From NCBI GenBank assembly GCA_037039685.1, contig JAWNGF010000008.1, positions 1,364,001-1,428,000 on the forward strand: 64,000 nt of DNA, written 5' to 3'. The notes below the pieces were generated by a model. The model was given only the letters and a program-made list of their open reading frames with translations. It did no database searches and was not told the origin of the DNA. The first letter of the stretch is position 1. Each line of letters opens with the position of its first letter. Source of the DNA: Ceratobasidium sp. AG-K. Taxonomy: Eukaryota > Basidiomycota > Agaricomycetes > Cantharellales > Ceratobasidiaceae. The position numbers and the translations under genes are program-made. Positions 1 through 10,302 of the stretch are shown one piece after another.

Positions 1-104
1 CCGCACATCATATAGGTTTAATTTACCTTGAACATTGATTATCCCAACTAGGTACAATTCAGTAGATGCCAAGTACATGCGCTCGATTCTAGGGATTCAG
101 AAGT

Positions 105-1515
105 TCATTGGACGACCTTGACAACCAGCTTCCCTGAAGTACGGCGGCCAGTAAGATCGGTATGAGACTGACGGATGCCCTCTGTGGTAAGCGGGTATTC
201 GGCGTGAACAGCAATATTCAGTTTGCCGCTCGCGACCAGTTGAAGCACCCTGGACGAGTACTGATGGAATTCAGCCGGCTCGGCAATGTAGTTGTTCACC
301 CTGTAGCACAATTGATGAGTTCCCAAATGAAGCTAGTCAAATCTCCGCCGGCGCACTCACACAGGCCTGCAAATCTTGACATTCTTCTGTCCAAGTTTGA
401 GAATCGAAAATGGCGGCACAACGCCGCTGGCGTTTCCAAAGCTGACGATCGTGCCCTTGCGCCGAATCGAGGTAAAGTTGTCCTCCCAGGTCGAGGCACC
501 AACCCCGTCAAAGATCGCCTCGACCCCACGCCCGTTGGTCAACTTGAGTACCTCTTCTGGAACCGAGGAATGGCTATAATTGATCACATGTGTTGCTCCT
601 GCCTTTTTCGCGATTTCGGCCTTGGCTTCGGAAGAAGTTGTGCCTATAACGGTAGCACCAAATTGGCTAGCGAGCTGGCGGCGACACGAGGTTCAGTTAT
701 GTGGTGGTTGGATGCGTTGTAGCCTGCTCACCTGACAGAGGAGAAGGCCAACGCCACCCGCGGCCGCGTGGACTAGGATCCAGTCTCCTTTCTTTACCTC
801 GTATGCCTCTGTCGCAAAGGTGAGGGCTAACGAACGGTATTAGAATCCTGAATAAATGACATAATCCGCATTGGTATCTTACCGGTCATTCCTTGCGTCA
901 AGGCCGCCGCAGCTTGGCGAGTGTCAAGTCCCTCAGGTATGATCTGAGCGTCCTTCCATGGAACGGCAACGTATTCGGCAAGACTGCTCCCTGTATACTG
1001 CATACATTGTTCAGTGGGTTTGATACACGCGTACTTTTGATATTACATACAACAGCCACTTTTGCGCCATCCTTGAACCCACGGGCTTGATATTCGCTTG
1101 AATTGAGCCTACAAACGAAGTTTTAGTACGGAGAGCAGAGGCGGGTTGGCAGACCTACACATCGGTCGAGCTGGGTAAGGAAACAATAGTTCCAGCAGCC
1201 TCCTGGCCAAGGGTGAACGGGGTCGCACGGGGATAGACGCCTCCTCGGAAGTAGGTATCGACTATCGCACGGGTATATGTAAGGCCAAATGACTATTGGA
1301 CTTGGAAGTATCACTTACTAAAGTTTACGCCCGCCCATTCCGTCTTGACAACAATCTCATCGGATTTTGGGGTCGGGACGGGAATATCTATAACTTCAAT
1401 CTCTTCAATCCCACCCTGCTTATTGACACGGGCAGCTTTCATTCTGTAAACTTGCTTTAGTTCAACGCCAACTTGCTTAATAATCACACACTCACGTTTT
1501 GGCAATCGAAGACAT
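105..1515 (-). CDS. Quinone oxidoreductase, zeta-crystallin-like (paralogue 1)
   Basis: This is a medium-chain dehydrogenase/reductase of the NADPH:quinone oxidoreductase (zeta-crystallin, yeast Zta1) type, expected to be a cytosolic one-electron quinone or enone reductase. The protein opens with a short leader exon (MSSIAKT), then MKAARVNKQGGIEEIEV, GVNFIDTYFRGGVYPR, the cofactor-binding glycine motif HAAAGGVGLLLCQ, and late motifs FDGVGASTWEDNF and GTIVSFGNASG; it ends TSGKLVVKVVQ. Conserved segments lie in frame between short GT-AG introns (for example 301-360), and no break was seen. The start at 1515 was chosen because the two paralogues at 41.2 and 43.1 kb also have a tiny leader exon with an intron just before MKAA. 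The known family is NADPH dependent and zinc free; the true substrate is unknown. Confidence 0.9.
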
Positions 1516-1883
1516 GCTTGCAAAACGTTGGAAGTTCGAGTAAAAGGGACGCTGGGTTTGTGCTGATTGACTGAGCAGACCGATCTGGCGAGAAAACTGA
1601 GCTAGGCGTTGTGTTGGTTGAAAGAGCATGGATGTGCTGTGTTTTATGGACAAGATATGGCGGGGTGGCCGCCCCGTGGCGAGCTCACGAAGGATTCCTC
1701 GGTAAGCGACGACCAGTTGGTAATCAAAACTCCCACGAAGATGCTGATGGATCGATCAACCTAGCCAAAAGCATAACGAGCCGAAGGGTGTAATGTTTGG
1801 ACTGTTGTGCTCTTATCGTTGGTTGCGGGATGCAGAGTCAGACGAGTGGCAATGCTCCTTGTTATTAGAAGTGGACTACAAAG
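1516..1883. other. Intergenic, nothing recognised
   Basis: This 368-base gap separates the start of the quinone oxidoreductase from the 3' end of the NIF3 gene. It presumably holds the oxidoreductase promoter; no clear TATA box, repeat or RNA gene was seen. Confidence 0.5.
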
Positions 1884-3090
1884 TTAGACTATAACGAGCG
1901 GATCTGCGTCAGATTCACTAACTACCACTTCGTATACTTCGTTTTGTAGTTCGGGGTCATCGTTTAGAGCGTCTTGAAGTTGCTTCTGAAGGATGGGAAG
2001 GTACGGCCGTTCTGTATTGGAGTGTCCACCTGGTGCTATTTTGAGCTGGATGAAGAAATCCAACAAACAATAGACTTACATAGAATAACCCCAGTACCCT
2101 GGGCGACAGCCGCCAGTACCTCATGCTACAATGGTCAAATATTAAAGAGACGTTGTCTAAGTCTTTGGCAAGCTTACATGAGACATCTCGCCAGTGAGAT
2201 ACACATCCGCTTTGGCACCTTTCAGAACTGAACCCCCAGAACCCGCACAAAGGGCGACTGTGCGAATTAGATCACCCGGTGCATTGTCCGTCGATTTGAA
2301 TCTTGAGGGTATACCAGCTTGGGCTGCCATGGATCAAAGTTATCGATGAAATGTTGCCACCTAAAGTGAATATGGACGCACTATGGCTCAGTCTGCAATA
2401 GGATTTGACTCGCGCGAAGATTTCTTCCAGGGTCGCAGGCTCGGATAGCGCCACGATTCGGCCAGCTCCAGCATCGCCTTCTTTTAGCTCTCCTAGTATA
2501 TTGTTGCTCGATAGTTCCCCGAGGCTAGCTGCAAACGTATCGTTCACCTGCAAGGGAAGTTTAATTAGAGTTATTTATCATGTGATGGCGCAACTTACTC
2601 CACCTCGCACCGAGTCGAGGGCAGTGTGGGGACTAAACACCGATATCCCTTCCGCAGCACAACGCAATAATGAACGCTGGAGTGGGTTGCTGAGGGTCAA
2701 TGATTTGAGTCCTGAGAATATCGGAGGATGGTATGACACGATTACTGATGCCGAATTCGACAATGCCTCCTCCGCAACCGCAGTCGTTAAGCTAGGCAGA
2801 TTGATTAGGGCACAATACCGGATCTTCCTATTAAAAATATTCTTACTCGATAGTCAATAATACCTTGTTGCGTTTTGGATGAGAAACGGGTGATTCTACC
2901 GCCGTTGGTTAACCCAGAACGGTGTGATCGTACCAAGAGTTACCGAGCAAAAGTCCAACCTAGGATGAAGGTAGTCTCGAATATTCCAGAGCCGATCTGA
3001 GTGTGCCCTTACATTGTCCCAAGCTTCAGCGAGCCTCAGAGGGCCAATACCTCGCTCGAATGCGCGAGCAACAGCACGAACTGCCGTCAT
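1884..3090 (-). CDS. NIF3: NIF3 family protein (NGG1-interacting factor 3-like)
   Basis: This is a member of the widely conserved NIF3/DUF34 family of dinuclear-metal-centre proteins, whose biochemical role is still unsettled. Spliced by eye it reads PLRLAEAWDNV / GLLLESPVSHPKRNK / VLLTIDLTTAVAEEAL, then VIVSYHPPIFSGLKSL, SPHTALDSVRGGVND, AGAGRIVALSEP, VALCAGSGGSVLKGAK, YLTGEMSHHEVLAA, GHSNTERPYLP and the C-terminal YEVVVSESDADPLVIV. The metal-ligand regions of the family (SYHPP, HTALD and GHSNTE) are all present. At least seven short introns are needed. Near the start the sequence reads ERGIGPLRLAE where most members have IAPLRLAE; a slightly different first exon is possible. The protein is about 290 residues, normal for eukaryotic NIF3. 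Confidence 0.92.
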
Positions 3091-4155
3091 GCCTGCACGT
3101 CGTAGATCGTTGTAAGCCAGACGAGCACCATTTGATCTTTAATTGCAAATACGATCACTCTCATTGCTTCGTGACCACACTGATGAGGAATGTAAATGAG
3201 ACCTGATTTACATCATAAATTTACAGTACATGCTACTCCATCATGGTTCTCCTGCTGTGAAAGCCCATTCGACACGCGCCTATTCGGGTCGAAATATCTA
3301 ACACAGAGCCGAGCCACCAATACGAAATCAACCCCTCATTTAACAACTCTCGAGGTGCAGTATACCATGTCATATATGATAGAGGTAAATACACATGCTC
3401 AGTGAGTGGCGTATTGCTCCTGCAGATCATGGTATTCGGCGGCAAATCGACCCAGATCAAGCTGCCCCCGTGAATTTCTTGCTGTTGTCGCTGGCAGAGC
3501 GAACATACACTGGACGGACAGCGTTTGGTCCACTGGTGACTCGATTCTAATGGCCAGGTTCTTGGGTCTGGCGTACCTGCATGATTACGTTTGATTGACC
3601 GTGATTTATGACGACCAGGGCGTAATGAGCGCAGCAGATGAGAGGGGACAATGGGTGTTCACTCTATAACTGAGTCATCTCAGAACTGAATCTGCGTGTT
3701 TAGGTGCCGGAAAAAGCCAATAGTTTTGAATTGAAGCTCATGTATGCGTGGCCGTTTGATCATGCGCATACGATATTTGAACTAAACGCACGGCGATTAG
3801 TGTTTGACCTATGGCGCACCTGAATTAAACTTCATGTTTGCTCGCTCTCATTTACTCCGCCAAGTCACGTTGAAAAATGTTTACTGTCGTAGTAGGTTCG
3901 TGAATACAGCACCATGTGATGTTTTACATCAATCAAGGAACTATGACAAGTACCTGTTTGAGCACACATTGACCCTTAGTAATGCGAACCCACCATATTT
4001 GTGGTGCACCCTCGATCTTGAACAGACACATGATGCGATCATCACCTACTTCTGCAGGGCCCTACTGCACACTTATTAGGAGTGATATTAGGGAACTTGG
4101 ACTCCTATCCACCTCCTCCAAGGTTTGGAAAGCAGATTGATCCCGGATCCCACCT
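3091..4155. other. Intergenic, no supported gene
   Basis: This stretch lies between the NIF3 start and the beta-trefoil gene. Several short open frames occur on both strands, but none has recognisable domains or consistent splice signals. No repeat or RNA gene was recognised. Confidence 0.4.
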
Positions 4156-4989
4156 ATGGCACTCAAGCTCAAGACTGGTATTTACCACATCCAACCCCTT
4201 ACCAACCCCGATTTGCTTCTCCATTCATGGAGTGGGAGTGGAGGAGATGGTGCAACGCTTCGCCTCGCGTTCCGAGGTACATCTAAAGAGATCGTACGTC
4301 AAGCTTCCTCTCTGGTTGCGTTCGAACGTTCTCCCGAGCGTGTAATGAATACCGATCCCACATATTTTAGTACAAGATACTGGTCACTCATCGAACTGGA
4401 GATAAGTATCATATTCAGTTCGCTCGATTCCCCGATGCGCACCTACACCCAAACCGGGGACTAACCACGGTTAGCCAAATTTTGTAATGGTTTGCTATCT
4501 GAGCTAATTTAACAATTTCGGCAGCATGGAAATGAGTCCTTAGTTTTTACGACTCATGATCCCTTTGAGTGGACTGTTACCCCTGCAGGCCCCGGCGTAT
4601 GGCGGTTAGTCGGTGACAACGTACCACGCGGGAGATTCTTACGGTTAAACCTTGTAGGGTTTCGATCCCCAATGAATGTGTGTGGTCTTTTGACGGCGAC
4701 GACACACAAGCCAACAATCAGGCAAACCAATTTCACCCAGCATCAAAATTAAATCGTACTGACCATGTCATGGGAGCAGGTCAAAGCTCGTGCAGCGTTG
4801 GGCACCCCAAGTGAACAATGGCTGTTTAATCTCCAAGATGACCAGGGTGATGAACAAGCTTCCGCCACGGCGGCTGTATCTGAGTCGCAAAAGGTATCAT
4901 TTGTTGGACCCGCTACAGTGGCATATTGGCTACTCGCTACGGTCATAACAGCCGCGGCGACAGTGAGACTCGGTCGCGGTCACTTGTAG
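4156..4989 (+). CDS. Beta-trefoil (ricin-B-like or I66-like) protein with C-terminal membrane segment
   Basis: The N-terminus reads MALKLKTGIYHIQPLTNPDL, the usual opening of fungal beta-trefoil lectins and trefoil protease inhibitors. Later exons carry FEWTVTPAGPGVWRLVG, a trefoil strand pattern, and ALGTPSEQWLFNLQ, resembling the QxW repeat. The last exon (after an acceptor near 4780) ends with an acidic linker and a hydrophobic stretch of about 20 residues (GPATVAYWLLATVITAA) followed by RLGRGHL and the stop, which suggests a membrane anchor. At least three introns are required and the middle exons are not fully resolved. A second trefoil-type gene lies 4 kb downstream on the same strand. 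Ligand and target protease are unknown; assignment to lectin versus inhibitor is open. Confidence 0.5.
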
Positions 4990-5366
4990 CCTCTGTTATA
5001 GTTGAATTTTGTGGATCCCAATGAACACTTTCAATTATCCAACATGAAGTACGGTGGTAGCTCGGCCTTATCGAAGGCATTGTAAACTCAATTACGTCCC
5101 TGTCCGATGCGACATGAATTGTTCGGCATGAGTTGTGTCGCCTGTAAGAATGTCATGGCTTCAATGGATAGCGTAGCAGACATGACGCCTGTCGGGATTT
5201 ACCCTGGTGTGGCGGGGCCGCAAATCATCTTATCCAATTGAATTGGTCATCATCGACAACCATGGATCGGCCTTGGCTGTTCGACCTCATTCGACAACCA
5301 CACGCGCGTTTTCAGCTCACCATCGCTCTTTTGTCGCGTGAATACTCACTAGAATAATTCTTCATG
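4990..5366. other. Intergenic, nothing recognised
   Basis: This gap separates the trefoil gene from the proposed start of the Gfd2-like gene. It presumably contains the promoter of the latter, but no motif stands out. Confidence 0.4.
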
Positions 5367-7485
5367 AGTCATAAAGATCAATTTCAACTCGTCGACGTAC
5401 AGGGATGGGACTGGGACCTTCATAGTGTTGGTCCATGTGTTTTCCGTTATATTACTAACGAATATAGAGCGTTAAACACGTACTTCTAGGTCTACTCAGC
5501 TTATATAGGCCACTTTCAGAGCCATGGTGTATCATGGTACGATCGCTCTTGGGGACATCTATTTAGTTCTTTCGACGACTTTCTCACCTTCGGGTGGCCA
5601 ACTGTGACTGTAACTGATAGTCGCACGGGGAAGGGCCATGTTGTAACTCGAGCGGGGAGTGTAGGCGCGTTTTCTAAGATGGTTAAAACGCGGTATGTTT
5701 GGCTCTTTTGCGCGGGAACTTGCATTAACCATAGGGAAAGGTTCGGAGAGACGCTGCCAAAGATATCGAACGTGATGCAGATTGTACCATACGAACAAAC
5801 GCAAAGGCATCTGAGACAGATATCAGACATGGCCACGTACAGAAAAGTCCACGCTACCCTGCCTGCTGCAGAGCTCTCTGCGTTCAAGTCCCGGGTGAAG
5901 CATGGTGACCTTCACTGTGAGTCGGCCTATTGTTCTTGAGCGCCCGGCCTAATTTTAACTGTTTTTCAACTCAGTGATTGACAAACTCTGGCATTCAAGA
6001 GAGAAAAGCTGGCTTTCCATTCGCTTCGTTTGGTCCGAAAAAAGCCTCCTGCCACTGGAATGGGGTTATGCAGCCGTACGCTGTGCGCATATCAATGCCG
6101 TAGGAAGTTGGCCACCGAAAGAAGAGAACTTCAGGCAGGTTTACAGTTATTTTGATGAACCTTATATTAATGTATCTGGAACAGGAAGGGTCATTTTGTA
6201 ATTGCTGAATACGCAGACAAGGTCCGAAATAAGTTGCGGCCCACACACCCATGGGATGTAAGTCGTTAGTCGTATTCCGACCGAGCGCTAAGTATGACCA
6301 AACCTATGACCAGTATGCCTTTGGCGACACTCACGTCGTTGGAAAGTCGAAACTACCGGATATCATTAACTCTGTTATCTCCTCTTTGGCAACCCCTGAT
6401 TCCGAGTCGGTGCCCAATTCACTAGTTCTGGTAGGACACAATATCTCTGGTGATCTTGAACGGTTGGCAGAGTTAAAAATCAGTGAGTGTCATTCACGCA
6501 TGGGTTGTGCCAATAGCTATTATGCCGAAGTCTATTGTTCCTGGGGTTACTAAAACCGCCTTCTTTATCTGTCAAAACAGAACTGCCCCATAACATGTTG
6601 ATTGTCGACACAGCGGTAGCGTCACTACGCCATGCGGTATTTGGACCTCAACTCCCACCTGCTGCACCGCTTGCTCGTCTACTTGCAGCACAAGCGCGGG
6701 CGCCGCGTTGTACACTTGGGAACGCGGGCAATGATGCTTGGTTAGCCCTTGGCGCGATGATCGCAATGATCGATCGGAACGCGACACCCTTGAATTCCGC
6801 AACTATCGGAGGCGCAATCCCTTCTCCCATCCCATATCCTAGCAATTCAACCACCCCGCTCCCGCTCGCCAATCCCCCTGGGGCTCGACCGCGATTTATT
6901 TCACAGACACGACCTACTTCTACCTCGCCCCTTCCATTCCCAGTGACTCCGAGTGGGGACAGCTTTCCCTTCCCGTCCCCAGGTGCTAACCCCAACGCCC
7001 GCCCCATCTCAGCCGTGTTTGCGCGTCCTAGAACAGGAAGTGCAGGCGCTGTTGCCAGTCCTAGGAACAGCCTCTCCCTCAACGGGCTGAGCATCAACCC
7101 TGGGACATCCCTCCGGGGCCTGGATCCCGGTTCAGAGTCTTTCTCGAACCGTAATGCCCGCCCTATTTCCGCAGTGTTATCCGGTCCCACCAGTCGCAGT
7201 CCGAGTAGTATGAACCTAGGCGTCGATGAGTTTGGAGGCACAGGAGGAACGCCTCCTTTGAGTCAAAGCTGGAACGGCCGTTCGGTCTTGGGAAGTGGTC
7301 GGCCACTGACCCCACTGGGGCTCGGTGGGGGCTACTTCGATGCTAAACCAGGGCGGAGCTCTAAGCTTGTCGTGAGCCCCAGTGCAAGACCCTCTGGCGA
7401 CGAGACTAGCGACGAGAGTGAAGTTACACATGAGAGCGAGGATGAACCGGTCCTCCCGCCGAGGGGTCGAACCAAAGTAGCATGA
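5367..7485 (+). CDS. Gfd2/YDR514C-like domain protein (RNase H-fold exonuclease-like)
   Basis: The core matches the fungal Gfd2/YDR514C-like C-terminal domain, related to DEDD 3'-5' exonucleases. Joined exons give KLWHSREKSWLSIRFVWSEK, LEWGYAAVRCAHINAVGSWPP, GHFVIAEYADKVRNKLRPTH (ending at a GTAAGT donor at 6258), YAFGDTHVVGKSKLPDI, LVLVGHNISGDLERLAELKI, LPHNMLIVDTAV and the late CTLGNAGNDAWLALGAM. The order and spacing of the acidic residues and the final NAGNDA motif are those of the family. A Ser/Pro-rich, probably disordered tail of about 230 residues follows and ends PVLPPRGRTKVA. The 5' part is uncertain: a frame starting MSHKDQFQLVDVQGWDWDL and a long unrecognised segment at 5513-5915 probably belong to it, but the first intron could not be placed cleanly. 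Confidence 0.7.
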
Positions 7486-8387
7486 TCCTTTTTTCACCTA
7501 GTCGCCTAATTTTCCTGTTCTGGGTCGACACTAATGGACGTTAGTATTGCGTCGTTGTAAATAGTCCGGTTCCTATGATGATAGATACTATGCACGCATC
7601 CCAGAGCGCCAGCAGATTGCGTTCAATGAGTTACCAAATCAGGTATCGCACTCTGTTGTATCCCCTGCCGGGGGTTTTTTTTTTTGGGGGGGGGGGGGGG
7701 GGTCTTCTTGGCACAAAGCCGACTGCAATAGAATCGGCTCAAGCTGAGAACTAACACTAGGAGGCGCATCGCGCCATATCCAATAATCGGGTTCTCTAAG
7801 AATTAGGAAGTCAGTGTGCCGCGCCGTTGAACTCTCTAAGCCATGCGGTTTCCTCAACAGACTACTCGGCTACACACCATCTTTTATCGCCTGTGATAAT
7901 CGGTAGTGTCATCATCCTTGTAGACATCCATCACTCCGAATGTGTTCGTCCCGTCTAGGCTGTTCCAATGCGGAGCCTCTCCTGTAGGAAGTATCGTATG
8001 GCGCCATAGATTGGGACAACTTTTGACAAACGTAATGTCTGGGCGGCGTTGGCTCCTTGATTTTCGGATCGACGAATTGGGTAATGCACCTAACAGGAGT
8101 CACGTATTCTTGACCTAGAGTATACCAAACAATCGGAGTACCAATGAACGCTTGTCGCTTTCCTAAAGTGTGTGCTTCAAGGTTCGGGACCGATTGCCCG
8201 CACCCGAAAAGGCAATACTTAGCACTCGCTCCAAGGGCGGAAAAACACGCACCGCTGCTCCTACTACGGGGGGATATAGGACACAAGTACAAACTCTGAC
8301 ACAGTGTCCTATTTAAACCCCATTCCGAGCCGACCTCTCCCCATCTCCCAGGCCACTCCAGACGCACTTGTAGTAATCATCTCAACC
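7486..8387. other. Intergenic with homopolymer tract
   Basis: This 900-base stretch separates the Gfd2-like gene from the trefoil inhibitor-like gene. Apart from the G/T homopolymer block near 7670-7702 nothing was recognised; the reverse-strand frames here lack any conserved motif. Confidence 0.4.
7670..7702. repeat. Homopolymer block G5-T11-G17
   Basis: A run of five G is followed by eleven T (7675-7685) and seventeen G (7686-7702). Such tracts can form unusual structures and are also typical sites of sequencing or assembly error. Confidence 0.9.
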
Positions 8388-9043
8388 ATGTCTCTGAAAA
8401 ACGGCGTCTATCAAATCTTCTCCCAAGTTCACCACAAGACGAGCGGCAAGCAACTTCGTTTGGCCTACTACGAAGGCGGCTTGTTGGTTGTCAATGACTC
8501 GAGTAATGTACGAGAGTTGCACTTCAAGTTGTATTTACTCTTTATTCACTACGCCCAATCAGGTACTCGTAAACATCACCAACATCTCCGGCGACAGGTA
8601 CAAGCTTCAATTCAAGGGTACCGATAAACCTAACTGGTTCGCCCCGTCCGATAATATACAGGTGATACATTATGTTATTCCAGTAGTTGGCTGTTGTTTG
8701 CTAATGAACCCGATGCTGTTACTCCGTGCCATCCTATAGTTGGACGAGCGTATTTTCCTAGGTACCAAGGAGTATGAGTGGTCAATCAACGCGGGCGGAG
8801 AAGGAGTCTTCAAGTACGTGAACACGCGCGTCGTCGTATCAGAAATTTATAATCATCTCGCAGAATCCATGTTCCGGAGCAGGACTACTACTGGGTTGTT
8901 CCCGATGCTGCCGGGAATCAGACCAAGGTTTGTTACCACCAAGTTTTTGCATGAGGATGTGCATTCTTATCAGCAATTTACAGATTACGCTGTCGCCATC
9001 TGCGGGAAGAACGGGAGAGCTCTTTTCCTTTGTTGCCAAGTAG
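8388..9043 (+). CDS. Beta-trefoil protease inhibitor-like protein (MEROPS I66/cospin-like)
   Basis: A small cytosolic-type protein without signal peptide, about 155 residues, resembling mushroom trefoil protease inhibitors of the I66 (cospin) type. Exons joined by eye: MSLKNGVYQIFSQ...LLVVNDSSN (donor GTACGA at about 8509), VLVNITNISGDRYKLQFKG...SDNIQ (donor about 8660), LDERIFLGTKEYEWSINAGG, then GVFKIHVPEQDYYWVVPDA with GNQTK, and finally ITLSPSAGRTGELFSFVAK and the stop at 9041-9043. The VPxxDxYWxV and LSPxxGxxxELFxF segments are typical trefoil closing strands. All four introns are short GT-AG. Members of this family defend fruiting bodies or hyphae against animal or bacterial proteases; the specificity of this one is not readable from sequence. 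Confidence 0.68.
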
Positions 9044-9638
9044 TCTCCCGAGTACATCATTCTCCAAATGCAAAGGAGCTGAATGCATCGTTTGAATTGA
9101 AATACTGTAACCGTTTCCGAACTGCAAAGCTAGTGAGATTCCAACGAGAGAGTCGAGTGGCCAGAAACAGCTAGAAAGTAATATGTAACTTGTGAAGTCG
9201 GGGCAAGTCCCAAAGGATATACTGCACAGTGTCCTAGCTGGCGGTGACTATGGTCTCCGGTTGACTGGGCGAGGATTGCGCCACCGATGCTGGGCCCTTG
9301 TGATTCGAGGGAATAGAAGTAAGCTCACAATCTGTTTGCTGTATTCTCTAACCCCTGGCCCGATTTCTGAGGTATTGCAGGCCGGTGGTATTCCCGCGGC
9401 AGAATAGAATCAAATAGTTGTTTTGCACGAGGTAGCCGCAAATCACGGTTACTTGAGGCTATGAATAGCATATAGCCCATTTTTCAATAAAACCGCTTAC
9501 CACTTGGTGGCTTTCAGAGATGCTATGTAGGTGACATCTCGAGTTTGAATACCACACCGGGCCAATTTTGCCTCTGACTTGGGATGCCCATGATACGTAG
9601 GACCCGGTCACGTGCTCGTTATAATCGCATTTAAAAAG
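9044..9638. other. Intergenic, nothing recognised
   Basis: No gene or RNA was supported here. An ACCCGGTCACGTGC motif at 9602-9615, just left of the MITE, recurs directly to its right. Confidence 0.4.
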
Positions 9639-9887
9639 CAGTGTTTGTCAATTGTGGGTCACCGACCCCAGCTTGACCCGGTTTTCGGGGTCGTACCTTG
9701 ACCTGTATCCCGCCCGTAGCTGGGGTTTCAATACAGAAAATTCTCGTGGTAGTCCAAAGTCCTCCTCAGATACCAATTGATTAGCTGCCGGTGAAGTTGT
9801 TCCTTAGTCAGATAATGAGATACGAGCAATGGCGGGACCCGGAAACCGGGTCAAGCGGAGGTCTGTGACCCACAATTGACAACACTG
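9639..9887. mobile_element. hAT-type MITE with terminal inverted repeats and 8-bp TSD
   Basis: A 249-bp element begins CAGTGTTTGTCAATTGTGGG and ends with the inverse of CAGTGTTGTCAATTGTGGG. The inverted repeats continue for about 50 bases (GGTCA, GCTTGACCCGGTT, CGGGGT on the left; the matching complement on the right) with few mismatches. The CAGTG terminus is characteristic of the hAT superfamily, and the flanks TTAAAAAG (9631-9638) and TTAAAAAA (9888-9895) match at 7 of 8 positions, the 8-bp target duplication expected of hAT. There is no room for a transposase, so the element is non-autonomous. Confidence 0.85.
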
Positions 9888-10215
9888 TTAAAAAAACCCG
9901 GTCACGTGCACAATGGTCAATACATTCGGATCACCACTTGTGCTTGACCACCGCTCTGACTTTGACGGACTCTGTTGATACTACCCCACTTGTAACACTC
10001 GGGCTCTGCCGAAATCAACCCAATAGCCCTTGTAGCTCATTGAATACCTGGAGGGACCATTATCCATGTTTTTCGCAAGTTGCCGAGCGGACTCTGAGCG
10101 GACGGGTGTATAGATGTATCTTCCTCGAGCGGAGGTATTACTTACTGGATCTGGTAATTTGTGGTTTTGTTTTGGTTTCTCGCGCAAACCCGTGACTTGC
10201 TACTGGGAAAACGTG

Positions 10216-10223
10216 TATATAAG
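10216..10223 (+). promoter_or_regulatory. TATA box of the secreted-protein gene
   Basis: TATATAAG sits 80 bases upstream of the ATG at 10303, a usual fungal distance allowing for a short leader. It is downstream of the MITE, so the MITE lies within the upstream region of this gene. Confidence 0.6.
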
Positions 10224-10302
10224 GAGGGGATGGGGGGAGTTGGGAGACTCATCCTCAAGTGCAAGACTCCCCGGTCGAACAGAAGATCACTCACAACTCA
10301 AT

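Noticed and set aside
6648..7241. Minus-strand open frame of 197 codons
   Set aside because: It is the antisense shadow of the Ser/Pro-rich tail of the Gfd2-like gene.
7912..8367. Minus-strand frame of 151 codons upstream of the trefoil inhibitor-like gene
   Set aside because: No motif, no splice signals, and it overlaps the start of a better supported gene.
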